From CALINB01 sp938045325 (GTDB lineage: Bacteria; Pseudomonadota; Alphaproteobacteria; Rhodospirillales; CALINB01): DNA of 64,000 nucleotides. The stretch spans positions 1 to 64,000 of the forward strand of contig JAYNQW010000017.1 of assembly GCA_038114465.1 (NCBI GenBank), written 5' to 3'. A program made the position numbers and the translations under genes. Below are positions 45,181 to 54,453 of this stretch, piece after piece; the stretch's first letter is position 1, and every line of letters begins with the position of its first letter. The notes under the pieces are model-generated. The model made no database searches and was not told the origin of the DNA. It was given only the letters and a program-made list of their open reading frames with translations.

Positions 45181-47136
45181 TTATGGGGCTTTGAGGTCCG
45201 GCAGATCCGCATATAGATCAAGGGCTTCGGGGTTGGCCAGCGCCTCGCGGTTCTTCACCGGGTGGCCGTGGATCGTGTCGCGCACAGCAATCTCGGTGAT
45301 TTTGCCGGATTTGGTCCGGGGAATGTCTGCCACTTGGATAATTTTTGCCGGGACGTGGCGCGGCGAGCAGTTTTCCCGAAGTTGCTTACGGATGCGTTCG
45401 CTTAACGATTGATCGAGTGTGAGGCCATTGCGCAATCGGGCAAATAAGATGATCCGTGTATCGCCTTGCCATTCCTGGCCGATGCAAAGGGCTTCTTGGA
45501 TTTCATCGAACCGTTCAACTTGGCGGTAAATTTCCGCCGTGCCGATCCGTACGCCGCCGGCGTTAAGGGTTGCATCGGACCGGCCGTAAATAACAAAGCC
45601 GCCGTGTTTCGTCGTCGCGGCAAAATCGCCGTGGTGCCACACGCCGGGGAAGCGTTCGAAATAGGCGGTCCGGTATTTTTCGCCGTCCGGATCGTTTAGG
45701 AAACCTACCGGCATCGACGGGAAGGGGTTTTTGCAAACCAACTCGCCTTTTTCGTTGTCGATATCCCCGCCGTTTTGATCGAAGACGGCGGCATCCATGC
45801 CGAGCAGCGGGGCTTGAATTTCACCCGGCCAAACCGCACCCATCGGATTTCCGCCGACGAAGCAGGCGACGATGTCGGTGCCGCCGGAAATGGAAGACAG
45901 GCAAAGATCGGTTTTGATATTGCGGTAAACATAGTCGAAGCTTTCCGGCATCAGCGGCGAGCCGGTCGACGTCATGGTGCGTAAGGTACCGAGGTCGTGC
46001 GTTTTCTTTGGCTTTGCCTCCGCTTTGGCAAGGGCGTCGATATATTTTGCTGATGTCCCAAAAAATGTCATGCCGGTTCGATCAGCGAAATCGAACAGCG
46101 CATCCGCTTTCGGATAAAAGGGCGCGCCATCGTAAAGAACGAGACTCGCTTCGGATGCCAATGCGCTGATCATCCAGTTCCACATCATCCAGCCGCACGT
46201 GGTGGCATAAAACACCCGGTCATTGGGTTTAATGTCACAATGCAGTTGATGTTCTTTCAGATGCTGAATGAGAGTGCCGCCGACGGAATGCACCATACAT
46301 TTCGGCACACCGGTGGTGCCGGAGGAGTACATGATGAACAGCGGGCTGTTGAATGCAACCGGAGTGAAGTCGATTTCCTGCGGCGTGAAGCCGTCCATGA
46401 AATCAACCGCTGTTATGGCGCCCAGAAGCGGTGTTAAGTCGGGCGTTTCCTGAACGAACGGAAAGACGATCATCTGTTCCACGCTGGGCAGGGCATCGGT
46501 GACGGTTTGCATCCGGTGCAGGGAATCGAAAACCTTGTTTTGATAATAATATCCGTCTGCGGTGAAGATCAGCCGGGGTTTCGCCTGACCGAACCGGTCC
46601 AGGACGCCTTGAGCGCCGAAGTCCGGTGAGCACGACGTCCACACGGCCCCGAGGGACGCGGCGGCCAGGCAGGTTGTCACAGCTTCGGGCATATTCGGCA
46701 AGAAGCCCGCAACGCAATCGCCGGGGCCGATGCCGTGACGTCGCATGGCTTGCGCGAGGCGTGATACTTGATTGTATAGTTGCCGCCAAGTGAGTTGGCG
46801 CTCGATCCGGTCTTCGGCGCGAAAAAAGATGGCCGGTGTGTCATCACGCCGGCGCAGCAGATTTTCGGCGTAGTTTAACTTTGCATCGGGAAAAAACTGC
46901 GCGCCCGGCATTTGATTTTCATGAACTAAAACCCATTCTCCCCGCGCGGTTGCGATGACGCGGGTAAAGTCCCAGACGCTTGTCCAAAATTTTTCCGGCT
47001 CATCAATCGAGAATTGGTGCAGCGCTTCGTACGTTTCAAAAGTGAGCCCCCATTGTTTTTCGACGTCGGCGATAAAGGCCGCGAGTCGCGAAGACTCACG
47101 CCGTTCGGCGCGGGGTTGCCAGAGGGGGGTGCTCAT
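45181..47136 (-). CDS. Acetoacetate-CoA ligase
   Basis: 651 residues of the acyl-adenylate family, the length of AacS. Characteristic are YSSGTTGVPKCMVHSVGG (P-loop), GGTDIVACFVGGNP near 405, SDATLNAGGVRIGTAEIYR (A8-like, ATP) and the C-terminal catalytic Lys in RTKSGKITEIA. It activates acetoacetate with ATP and CoA. The gene overlaps HMG-CoA lyase by four bases, and acetoacetate is the product of that lyase, so the order of genes follows the pathway. Confidence 0.93.
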   Translation of the reverse strand: MSTPLWQPRAERRESSRLAAFIADVEKQWGLTFETYEALHQFSIDEPEKFWTSVWDFTRVIATARGEWVLVHENQMPGAQFFPDAKLNYAENLLRRRDDTPAIFFRAEDRIERQLTWRQLYNQVSRLAQAMRRHGIGPGDCVAGFLPNMPEAVTTCLAAASLGAVWTSCSPDFGAQGVLDRFGQAKPRLIFTADGYYYQNKVFDSLHRMQTVTDALPSVEQMIVFPFVQETPDLTPLLGAITAVDFMDGFTPQEIDFTPVAFNSPLFIMYSSGTTGVPKCMVHSVGGTLIQHLKEHQLHCDIKPNDRVFYATTCGWMMWNWMISALASEASLVLYDGAPFYPKADALFDFADRTGMTFFGTSAKYIDALAKAEAKPKKTHDLGTLRTMTSTGSPLMPESFDYVYRNIKTDLCLSSISGGTDIVACFVGGNPMGAVWPGEIQAPLLGMDAAVFDQNGGDIDNEKGELVCKNPFPSMPVGFLNDPDGEKYRTAYFERFPGVWHHGDFAATTKHGGFVIYGRSDATLNAGGVRIGTAEIYRQVERFDEIQEALCIGQEWQGDTRIILFARLRNGLTLDQSLSERIRKQLRENCSPRHVPAKIIQVADIPRTKSGKITEIAVRDTIHGHPVKNREALANPEALDLYADLPDLKAP

Positions 47137-48035
47137 GTCCGTCCCGATAAAGCATGGCTGACTTTAGAATAAGGTTCCCGGTTCAAGTGCCCGCTAATGA
47201 AGCGGCCTGCCTCAATCAGTTTGTCGAGATCGACGCCGGTGCGGATGCCGAGACCGTCCAGCATGTAAAGGACATCTTCGCTGGCGACATTGCCGGTGGC
47301 CCCTTTGGCATACGGGCACCCGCCGAGTCCGGCTATGGAACTGTCGATCACGGCAACCCCTTTTTGCATCACGGCGAGTAAGTTTGCTAGTGCTTGACCA
47401 TAAGTATCGTGAAAATGCGCCGCTAGTTTTTCGACCGGCACTTTTTCACAAATGGTATCGATCAATGCCTGCGCTTTCGCCGGTGTGCCTGTGCCGATGG
47501 TGTCACCCAAAGAAACTTCTTCGCAACCAAGTTTCAACAGCCGGTAACTGACATCGGCGACGGCCGCCGGGTCGATATCGCCTTTGTAAGGACAGCCGAG
47601 AACGCAGGAGACATAGCCACGTACGCGGATTCTGTTTTCTTTTGCCGCAATACAGACCGGCGCAAACCGCTCCAAGCTGTCGGCGATGGAGCAATTGATG
47701 TTTTTCTGCGAAAACGTTTCGCTTGCGGCCGCAAAAATGGCGATATCTTTGACGCCGGCTTTGCGGGCGGCTTCGAAACCTTTCATGTTGGGAACCAATA
47801 CCGGATAACGCACATCAGGCGCGAAGTTGATGGCCGCGTAAACGTCATTTGTGTCCGCCATTTGCGGTACCCATTTCGGTGAAACGAAGCTGCCGACCTC
47901 AACGATGGGTATGCCGGCCGCGGCCAACCGGTTGATCAACTCAACTTTCACGGCGGCGGGAATCGTCTCCAGTTCGTTTTGCAAACCGTCTCGCGGTCCG
48001 ACATCGACGATTTTAACGGAATCCGGCAGGCGCAT
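47133..48035 (-). CDS. Hydroxymethylglutaryl-CoA lyase
   Basis: TIM-barrel lyase of the HMGL family, 300 residues. VKIVDVGPRDGLQNE with metal and base residues, EVGSFVSPKWVPQM, GYVSCVLGCPY and the lid Cys in GLGGCPYAKGATGN, plus AAHFHDTYGQA with metal-binding His residues. Cleaves HMG-CoA to acetyl-CoA and acetoacetate. The next gene activates acetoacetate. Confidence 0.95.
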   Translation of the reverse strand: MRLPDSVKIVDVGPRDGLQNELETIPAAVKVELINRLAAAGIPIVEVGSFVSPKWVPQMADTNDVYAAINFAPDVRYPVLVPNMKGFEAARKAGVKDIAIFAAASETFSQKNINCSIADSLERFAPVCIAAKENRIRVRGYVSCVLGCPYKGDIDPAAVADVSYRLLKLGCEEVSLGDTIGTGTPAKAQALIDTICEKVPVEKLAAHFHDTYGQALANLLAVMQKGVAVIDSSIAGLGGCPYAKGATGNVASEDVLYMLDGLGIRTGVDLDKLIEAGRFISGHLNREPYSKVSHALSGRT

Positions 48036-48053
48036 GGGTTCCCTCGAAATGGT

Positions 48054-48851
48054 TTAAGATTTTCGCCAGACCGGCGGGCGTTTTTCCAAAAACGCGGCAA
48101 TGCCGTCCCGACCTTCATCGGTAGCGCGCATCTTGGCATTTAATTTGGCGGTTTCGGTGACTAAGGATTCATCGATAGGCTTGCCGCTCACACGGTCGAT
48201 CAACTGCTTGGATGCGGCGACGGCAGCCGGGCCATTTTCCATAATTTTTGCCGCTATCGATAGACCAGTGGATTCTAATTCTTCTCCGTCAGTAACAATA
48301 TCTACCAAACCCAGCCTGAACGCTTCATCAGCATCAAAAACATCTGCAGTGAAAAAATAACGCCGCAGGGCACGGCTGCCAGCCGCGCGAACGACATAAG
48401 GTGAGATTACGGCGGGGATAATGCCGAGTTTAACTTCGGAGAAACAAAAGCGTGCTTGTGTTGTGGCAACCACGACGTCACTGACCGCAACTAAACCGAC
48501 GCCGCCACCGTAGGCGCCGCCTTGAACCAACGCAATTACCGGCTGCGGTAGGGTATAGATCCGGTTCAGCATCTTCGCCATTTCAAGAGATGCTGCTTCG
48601 TTTTCCTGTTCGGTATAGGCTGCTGCCCGTTTCATCCATTCTATATCGGCGCCGGCTGAAAAACTTTTACCGTTTGCCGATAAAATGACGGCGCGGATCG
48701 ATTGATTTTGAGCAATATTAGTAAATACTTGGTCGAGTTCATTGATGACATGGTCATCAAACGCATTATGACGTTCGGGCCGGTCTAAGACGACCCGGGC
48801 CAATCCGTTGTCATTTGAAACGTGCAGTGCCGAATAAGCCAAATCGCTCAT
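48054..48851 (-). CDS. Enoyl-CoA hydratase, methylglutaconyl-CoA hydratase-like
   Basis: Crotonase of 265 residues. Oxyanion-hole pieces SAGADIEWMKRAAAY and GGAYGGGVGLVAVSDVV with catalytic Glu in FCFSEVKLGIIPAVISPYV; KRFL-like C terminus (FLEKRPPVWRKS). The DIEWM and SEVKLGIIPA residues are typical of the methylglutaconyl-CoA (LiuC) group. With HMG-CoA lyase next to it, HMG-CoA from leucine-type breakdown is likely. First gene of the 11.8 kb operon; its promoter must lie in 48852-48996, where I see none clearly. Confidence 0.88.
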   Translation of the reverse strand: MSDLAYSALHVSNDNGLARVVLDRPERHNAFDDHVINELDQVFTNIAQNQSIRAVILSANGKSFSAGADIEWMKRAAAYTEQENEAASLEMAKMLNRIYTLPQPVIALVQGGAYGGGVGLVAVSDVVVATTQARFCFSEVKLGIIPAVISPYVVRAAGSRALRRYFFTADVFDADEAFRLGLVDIVTDGEELESTGLSIAAKIMENGPAAVAASKQLIDRVSGKPIDESLVTETAKLNAKMRATDEGRDGIAAFLEKRPPVWRKS

Positions 48852-48996
48852 AATTTTTCCTGTGTCTGATTGAGCTGATATCGGACGTATTAAAAAAACT
48901 AATCGATGAATTAGATAAAACAGTTAAATTTTAGGGGAGTCAAACGCAGCCATTGCCGATACAATGTAGACTCGTTGCTCACTATGAAAGAATTCA

Positions 48997-50193
48997 ATGA
49001 CACATAAATATACGCCAGAAGAATTGGGGGCTTTTATTTCACCGTTTGAGGTGATGGCGACGGGTGCCGACGAGGGGCCTTTAAAAGGCCTGACATTCGC
49101 CCTCAAGGACCTCTACGACGTCGAAGGCCATGTTACGGGTTGTGGCAGCCTCCGGTGGGCCGAAACCCATGAACCGGCAACCCAGAATGCTGCGGTGCTT
49201 GATCTATTGCTGGCTGCGGGTGCGACGTTGATGGGGAAGACCCATACCGATGAGCTCGCCTATAGCTTGCTGGGGATCAATCCGCATTACGGCACGCCGC
49301 TCAATGTGCGTGCACCGGATCGCATTCCCGGGGGGTCGTCGAACGGTTCGGCTTCGGCGACGGCGGGGGGTGTCGTTGATTTTGCCATCGGCTCAGACAC
49401 CGGAGGCTCGGTGCGGGGTCCTGCTAGCTTTTGCGGCTTGTTCGGCATGCGGCCCAGCCATGATCGGATTTCGCTTGCCGGCGTGATGCCGCTCGCATCC
49501 AGCTTTGATACAGCCGGTTGGTTTGCCCGAGATGCCGAGATATTGGAGCGTGTCGGCAATGTTTTGCTGCAATCAGATGGCAGCGGGTCAAACAACATGC
49601 CGTCGAAAATTTTATTGGCAGTCGATTCATTTGAACGCATGAATGATGGGGCCCGTCAGGTCTTGTGGCCGCTAGCTGAAAAAATCGCGCAAAGTCTTGG
49701 CCCAGTCAATGAAGTCCGGCTCAGTGAAAATGGACTCAACAAATGGATGGAAGTCTTTCGTGTGGTTCAGGCACGCGAAGCCTGGAACAACCATAAAGAA
49801 TGGATTGAGAAAGCAGGGACGCCGACCGATTGGGGCGTCGGTGCGCGTTTTAAAATGGGTTCGCAGATCACCGATCAGGAGTTTGAGAAGGGGTGTGCTG
49901 ACCGAGAAAAGATTACGGCACATATGAACGGTTTATTAGGTGATGATGCCATCATCATTTCACCAACGACACCGGACATCGCGCCGTTGATTGAATCGTC
50001 GCGAGATTTTTTTGCGGCTTTTCGTGACCAGGCGCTGTCGATTTTAAGTCCGGCCGGTTTGGCACGGCTGCCGCAAATTTCGATTCCTGTTACGGACATA
50101 AACGGGGCGCCCCTCGGCCTCTCGATTATTGGGCCGCGGGATCAAGATGAACGGTTGTTGCATATTGCCACCGTCATTGCCGGACAAATGTAG
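48997..50193 (+). CDS. Amidase (amidase-signature family)
   Basis: 398 residues with the Ser-cisSer-Lys triad: Lys in FALKDLYDVEG, cis-Ser in GGSSNGSASATAGG and the nucleophile in SDTGGSVRGPASFCG. Hydrolyses a carboxamide; the target is unknown. Much shorter than GatA, so not glutamyl-tRNA amidotransferase. It shares direction with the TauE/SafE permease 8 bases downstream. Confidence 0.87.
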   Translation: MTHKYTPEELGAFISPFEVMATGADEGPLKGLTFALKDLYDVEGHVTGCGSLRWAETHEPATQNAAVLDLLLAAGATLMGKTHTDELAYSLLGINPHYGTPLNVRAPDRIPGGSSNGSASATAGGVVDFAIGSDTGGSVRGPASFCGLFGMRPSHDRISLAGVMPLASSFDTAGWFARDAEILERVGNVLLQSDGSGSNNMPSKILLAVDSFERMNDGARQVLWPLAEKIAQSLGPVNEVRLSENGLNKWMEVFRVVQAREAWNNHKEWIEKAGTPTDWGVGARFKMGSQITDQEFEKGCADREKITAHMNGLLGDDAIIISPTTPDIAPLIESSRDFFAAFRDQALSILSPAGLARLPQISIPVTDINGAPLGLSIIGPRDQDERLLHIATVIAGQM

Positions 50194-50201
50194 CAGCCGT
50201 T

Positions 50202-50966
50202 TTGGACTACAGTGTTCTCATTACCATCAGCGTGTTCAGCGTTTTTGTCGGGTTTTTGACCGGCGCCACCAGTATCGGCGGCGTCTTGTTGGTGCCGATG
50301 TTGATTTACGTCGCCGGGATCGACGTTCGCTTGGCGATTGCGGCTGCCATGTTTGGCTATTTGTTTACCGGATCGATTGGTGCCGCGATTTTTGCCCGGC
50401 GCGGATCAATTGCCTGGCGGGCGGTGCTGTGGTTGTGCCTCGGCGCGGTTCCGTTTGCGTTTGCCGGTTCCATCGCCAGTAAAATATTTCCCGCCGGCCT
50501 TCTCGAAATGGCGATTGCCCTGCTGATTTTATTCGCAGGCTGGCAGTCGCTGCGTCAGGAAAACGATACGGCCGGGGTTCCGCCTGAAGGTTCGATGCTG
50601 GCCGGGATCGGCTGCGGGGTCGGCTTTATTTCCGCCGTGACCGGGACCGGCGGTCCGGTCACGCTGGCACCGATTTTATTGTGGCTGGAGATTCCGGTGC
50701 TGACCACGATCGGTTTGTCGCAAGCCGTGATGATGCCGATTGCCGCTGCGGCAACGGTGGGTAATATTCTCAACGGCACCTGGGATTTGATGCTGGGCGG
50801 CGCGGTCTCGATCGGTCTTTCCATCGGCACCGTACTGGGCGCAACCTTCGCGCATATAATTTCGGTCCAGCGATTGAAGTTGTTTCTTGCCTGCACGTTG
50901 CTCGTGATCGGCGGGGTGATCCTGGCCCGGCTTGCCCTGCAAAAGGCGGGAATCGAAATCTTTTAA
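50202..50966 (+). CDS. TauE/SafE-family membrane permease
   Basis: 254 residues with about eight hydrophobic spans and a repeated motif: VGFLTGATSIGGVLLVP and, in the second half, CGVGFISAVTGTGGPVTLAP. The family exports sulfite, sulfoacetate or other organic anions. The start is a TTG at 50202 right after the amidase stop. The stop overlaps that of the convergent ketopantoate-reductase-like gene in TTAA. Coupling to the amidase suggests export or uptake of its product, not shown. Confidence 0.85.
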   Translation: MDYSVLITISVFSVFVGFLTGATSIGGVLLVPMLIYVAGIDVRLAIAAAMFGYLFTGSIGAAIFARRGSIAWRAVLWLCLGAVPFAFAGSIASKIFPAGLLEMAIALLILFAGWQSLRQENDTAGVPPEGSMLAGIGCGVGFISAVTGTGGPVTLAPILLWLEIPVLTTIGLSQAVMMPIAAAATVGNILNGTWDLMLGGAVSIGLSIGTVLGATFAHIISVQRLKLFLACTLLVIGGVILARLALQKAGIEIF

Positions 50967-52015
50967 AGACCTTTGATGTTATCCGGGCTCGGTTTGATCA
51001 AGCCGCGCTCGACTTGGCTGACGGCTTTTAAAATGCCTTCATGGCACGGTGTCGGAATGCCGAGTTCCTTGCCTTTTTCGATGATCATACCGTTCATAAA
51101 ATTAATTTCCGTGCGCCGCCCTTTCAGGATGTCCTGGCCCATCGATGGGCGTTGTTCTTCCTTGCGGTGTTTTGAGTATTCCTCGAGCGTATCGGCAATC
51201 GTTTGAAACGCTTTTTTGTCGCCATCAGCCGCTTGAACGTAAAGCTCCGGGTCCATGCCCTGGATTTTTTCCAATTGAAACCCATGCGCGCGTCCGACCC
51301 GAATGGTTTCGGCACCGAGGCGGATCGACAGCCAGCGCGGTTCTTCCAGGGTGTCGCGTTTGTTGCCGCTATATCCCGTGCAGGCGCTGAGGCCGTTGCG
51401 CATGCCGTTGATGGTGAGTTTGGTCCATCGTTCGCCCCAAAGGTTGGGCGTCGCGATAGCGCTGTCGGCATGGCTGAACAGTTTTTGCAGTTCTTCGGCG
51501 CGGGGCGTGATGCGGCCATGCACTTCACCGACCCGGTAAACAACATGTCTTTCGCCACCCAACGGGACATAACGTTCCATTTGGCCGGGGCCGACCAACT
51601 CACCGGCCAATAAGCTCACAATGCAACCCAATGTTTTGCCCCATCCGACGATCGCGGCGAGACGTTCTTCGTTAATGCAATTCTGCATGGAAACGAAATA
51701 ACCATCAGGCGCCATGTACTGGCGAATGAGATGCGTTGCCCATTCGGTGTCATAGGACTTCACGCAAATCAGCGCGATATCGAAGGGATCTTCCTTAATG
51801 AAATCCTGAATTTCGGTGAGGTGAAACGCTCTTGCTTTGGCGGTAAATTCTTCTTGGGAGGTCACACCTTTAATGTGAATGCCGGAATTGCGCATGACCT
51901 CGACATTTTCAGGCCACGGATCGACCACGGTGACGTCTTCGCCGCCACGGATCATGTGAGCGGCAATATAAGAACCGATGGCGCCGGCGCCGACAACGAC
52001 AATACGTTTTCCCAT
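50963..52015 (-). CDS. Ketopantoate-reductase family (ApbA/PanE-like) oxidoreductase
   Basis: About 350 residues from the ATG at 52015 (MGKRIVVVGAGAIGSYIAAH), preceded by AGAGGGG. Rossmann fold with GAGAIGS (2-12), VKSYDTEWAT and NCINEERLAAIVG, then a helical C-terminal domain with KLTINGMRNGLSACTG (Lys of the PanE family). C-terminal part is longer than in E. coli PanE, so the substrate may differ from ketopantoate. It is divergent from the CoA-transferase gene and convergent with the permease. Confidence 0.85.
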   Translation of the reverse strand: MGKRIVVVGAGAIGSYIAAHMIRGGEDVTVVDPWPENVEVMRNSGIHIKGVTSQEEFTAKARAFHLTEIQDFIKEDPFDIALICVKSYDTEWATHLIRQYMAPDGYFVSMQNCINEERLAAIVGWGKTLGCIVSLLAGELVGPGQMERYVPLGGERHVVYRVGEVHGRITPRAEELQKLFSHADSAIATPNLWGERWTKLTINGMRNGLSACTGYSGNKRDTLEEPRWLSIRLGAETIRVGRAHGFQLEKIQGMDPELYVQAADGDKKAFQTIADTLEEYSKHRKEEQRPSMGQDILKGRRTEINFMNGMIIEKGKELGIPTPCHEGILKAVSQVERGLIKPSPDNIKGL

Positions 52016-52170
52016 GAAATTTCCCCTCTGGACGTTTTTCTTTGAATGATTGAATTGTGTGGGTCGGAACTTTAAGCGCTCCGAACGTTTCTGAAAAGAT
52101 ACGATTAGCAAATTCCGGTAAAAACACTTCGGCTTGCTCAATGCCCGGTGGTTCTCTAAAAATTGCAGCT

Positions 52171-53370
52171 ATGAATTTAGAAAAATCGTTTGAAGGCGTT
52201 AAGGTTGTCGACTTTTCCCAAGGGGTTGCGGGGCCGATGTGCGGCCTTCAGCTAGCGCAATACGGCGCCGATGTTCTGAAAATCGAACCCATTGGCGAAG
52301 GCGATTGGGGCCGGGGACTTGGCCCGCGCTACGGCCATTTTTCAGCGCTCGCCGTTGCCGTCAACCGGGGCAAACGTTCTTTGGCGGTCGATCTCAAAAA
52401 CCCGAAGGGTAAAGAGATTGTTTTAAAGCTCATAAAGGAAGCCGATGTGATCTCGCACAATTACCGGCCCGGCGTGATGGAACGGTTGGGCTTCGATGAA
52501 GAAGCCGTGAGAAAGATCAACCCGACTGTCGTGTATCTCACGGTTGAAGGTTTCGGCAGCGACGGCCCTTATCGTGACCGCCCGGCGACGGATTCGATCC
52601 TGCAAGGCTACACCGGTTTTATGAACATCAATCGGGACAAGGACGGAACGCCGAAGCTGATGCTGCCGTATTTAACGGACTATGTAACGGGGCTGTACGC
52701 TTTCCAAGCCGTCAGTGCCGCGTTATTTAAACGCGCCATGAAAGGCGAGGGGGAAACCATTTGTCTGAGCTTGCTCCAATCGGCGGCGGCCCTACAGGCA
52801 ACGAAGATGATCGACGTGCACATAGAAGGTGCGGGTGATGTTTCCGGCGGCGTGCCGATGGGAACATTTCAAACCAAAGACGGATATATGTCGATCAATG
52901 CGCGCCGTGATTATCAGTTTAAAGCATTATGTAAACTGATCGGCCGCGAAGACATGATCGATGACTCAAGATATTCGAGTGTGAAAGCGCGGTTCGAGAA
53001 CGAAGAAGAGGTGCTTTCAATTGTTAAAGAAGCCGTGTGCAAACGGCCGACAGCCGAATGGTCAACGTTGCTGACCGACGCGGATATCCTCAATGCGCCG
53101 GTCAATACATACGAAGATTATTACGAAGATCCGCATATTAAAGCGGTTCAAACATATACATGGATGGAACATGACGAACTCGGCCGCATTCCCATGACGC
53201 GAATCCCGGCCTTGCCACCCGTCGACCCAAACAATGCTAAATCTCATAGTCCGCATGTCGGTGAGCATACGCAGGCGGTGTTAAAAAACCTCGGTTATAC
53301 GGATGCTAATATCGCGGCCCTGCGAGATGAGAATGCTATTGGCATTTATGAAAAAAAGCTTTGTGATTAA
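52171..53370 (+). CDS. CaiB/BaiF (type III) CoA-transferase
   Basis: About 399 residues from the ATG at 52171 (MNLEKSFEGVKVVDFSQGVAGPMCGLQLAQYGADVLKIEP). Conserved are the GDWGRGLGP loop, AVNRGKRSLAVDLKNPKG, NYRPGVMERLG and TDYVTGLYAF with the catalytic Asp region. Another ATG at 52141 would add ten residues; earlier in-frame codons lack support. The stop overlaps the dioxygenase stop in TTAA. The acid is unknown. The gene shares no operon with the type III enzyme at 43841. Confidence 0.9.
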   Translation: MNLEKSFEGVKVVDFSQGVAGPMCGLQLAQYGADVLKIEPIGEGDWGRGLGPRYGHFSALAVAVNRGKRSLAVDLKNPKGKEIVLKLIKEADVISHNYRPGVMERLGFDEEAVRKINPTVVYLTVEGFGSDGPYRDRPATDSILQGYTGFMNINRDKDGTPKLMLPYLTDYVTGLYAFQAVSAALFKRAMKGEGETICLSLLQSAAALQATKMIDVHIEGAGDVSGGVPMGTFQTKDGYMSINARRDYQFKALCKLIGREDMIDDSRYSSVKARFENEEEVLSIVKEAVCKRPTAEWSTLLTDADILNAPVNTYEDYYEDPHIKAVQTYTWMEHDELGRIPMTRIPALPPVDPNNAKSHSPHVGEHTQAVLKNLGYTDANIAALRDENAIGIYEKKLCD

Positions 53371-54302
53371 TGAACCGCCGCGAGGGTGCTACGCGGATGA
53401 GGGGCGCGCGAATTTGCGACCGGGTCGTAATAGGTCACAGTGCCCTTCGTTTGCGCGCGGTGCATAATGCGCCGGGCTTCGGGGTCGAACGCGTTACGAT
53501 GATGCATGGTGCAGCGGTTGTCCCAAATAAGGATATCGCCGACGCTCCAGTCGTGGTGATAGGCAAATTCATCGCGGCAGGCGTGTTCATATAATGCGTT
53601 GAGAGCGTCTTCCGATTCATCGACCGGTAGTCCGTGGATATAGGCATAGCGTCGGCGGCCGAGATAGAGCGTGTTTAACCCCGTTTCGGGATGGGTGCGG
53701 ATAATGGGGTGGCTTGGTCCTGGCGAGACGCGCACGTCGATCGTATCGGGGATGCCACGCCGGCGCCAACCGACACTGTTTTCGCTGAGATCGTTTTTAA
53801 TCGTGCGACCCTGAATAGTCGTTTTCAACTCTTTGGGTAATGTTTCAAGCGCGGCATACATATTAAGGACACCGGTTTCGCCGCCCCAGCTGTTCGGAAT
53901 CTCGAGCGCATGAAGGACGCTGGCCCGAAACGGAAGGTTGGTGAAGGATGAATCGGTGTGCCATTGCGCTTCGCCATCGCCGAGGCCGCCGATGGGGGTG
54001 CCGTCGTTTCCTTTAACATTAGAAATTGTGTTGATGAGCGGGAAGTCCATCTCTTCACGCTTTTTCATTCCCTTGGCTTGGTATTCGGTCGGTGTCGGCG
54101 TCGTCAACTCGCCGAAATGCCGTGCGAGGTCCATCAGTTTCGGATCGCTTAAGGCCGGACCTTTAAAAACAAGCGCCAGATGATCCAGCCATGCCTGATA
54201 AATAGTTTCAAAAGCGTCATCACTTAATGCACGCACATCGTCGCATTTGACTTCAGCGCCGAGAGCATAGGGCAGAGGAACAATTTCGAATTCTGACTTC
54301 AT
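53367..54302 (-). CDS. TauD/TfdA-type Fe(II)/2-oxoglutarate dioxygenase (1)
   Basis: About 311 residues from the ATG at 54302. The iron site is HTDSSF (EAQWHTDSS) plus the distal His in DNRCTMHHRNAF; 2-oxoglutarate-binding Arg near EARRIMHRAQT. Uses oxygen and 2-oxoglutarate to hydroxylate a small substrate, often an aromatic acid, sulfonate or carboxylate. The substrate is unknown. First of three such enzymes within 8.5 kb. Confidence 0.9.
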   Translation of the reverse strand: MKSEFEIVPLPYALGAEVKCDDVRALSDDAFETIYQAWLDHLALVFKGPALSDPKLMDLARHFGELTTPTPTEYQAKGMKKREEMDFPLINTISNVKGNDGTPIGGLGDGEAQWHTDSSFTNLPFRASVLHALEIPNSWGGETGVLNMYAALETLPKELKTTIQGRTIKNDLSENSVGWRRRGIPDTIDVRVSPGPSHPIIRTHPETGLNTLYLGRRRYAYIHGLPVDESEDALNALYEHACRDEFAYHHDWSVGDILIWDNRCTMHHRNAFDPEARRIMHRAQTKGTVTYYDPVANSRAPHPRSTLAAVH

Positions 54303-54453
54303 GTGGAAATGCTCCAAAACATCGCATTAATGGCGGAATTCTAACGGGAGCAACGGTTTTGGGCAAATCGTGGTCTCTTCGTTTCGGCAAGCCATCTTGC
54401 GCTCATTCCGGCTCTGCGGTAATCACCGGTACCTGCGAGGGAGATCAATTGAC

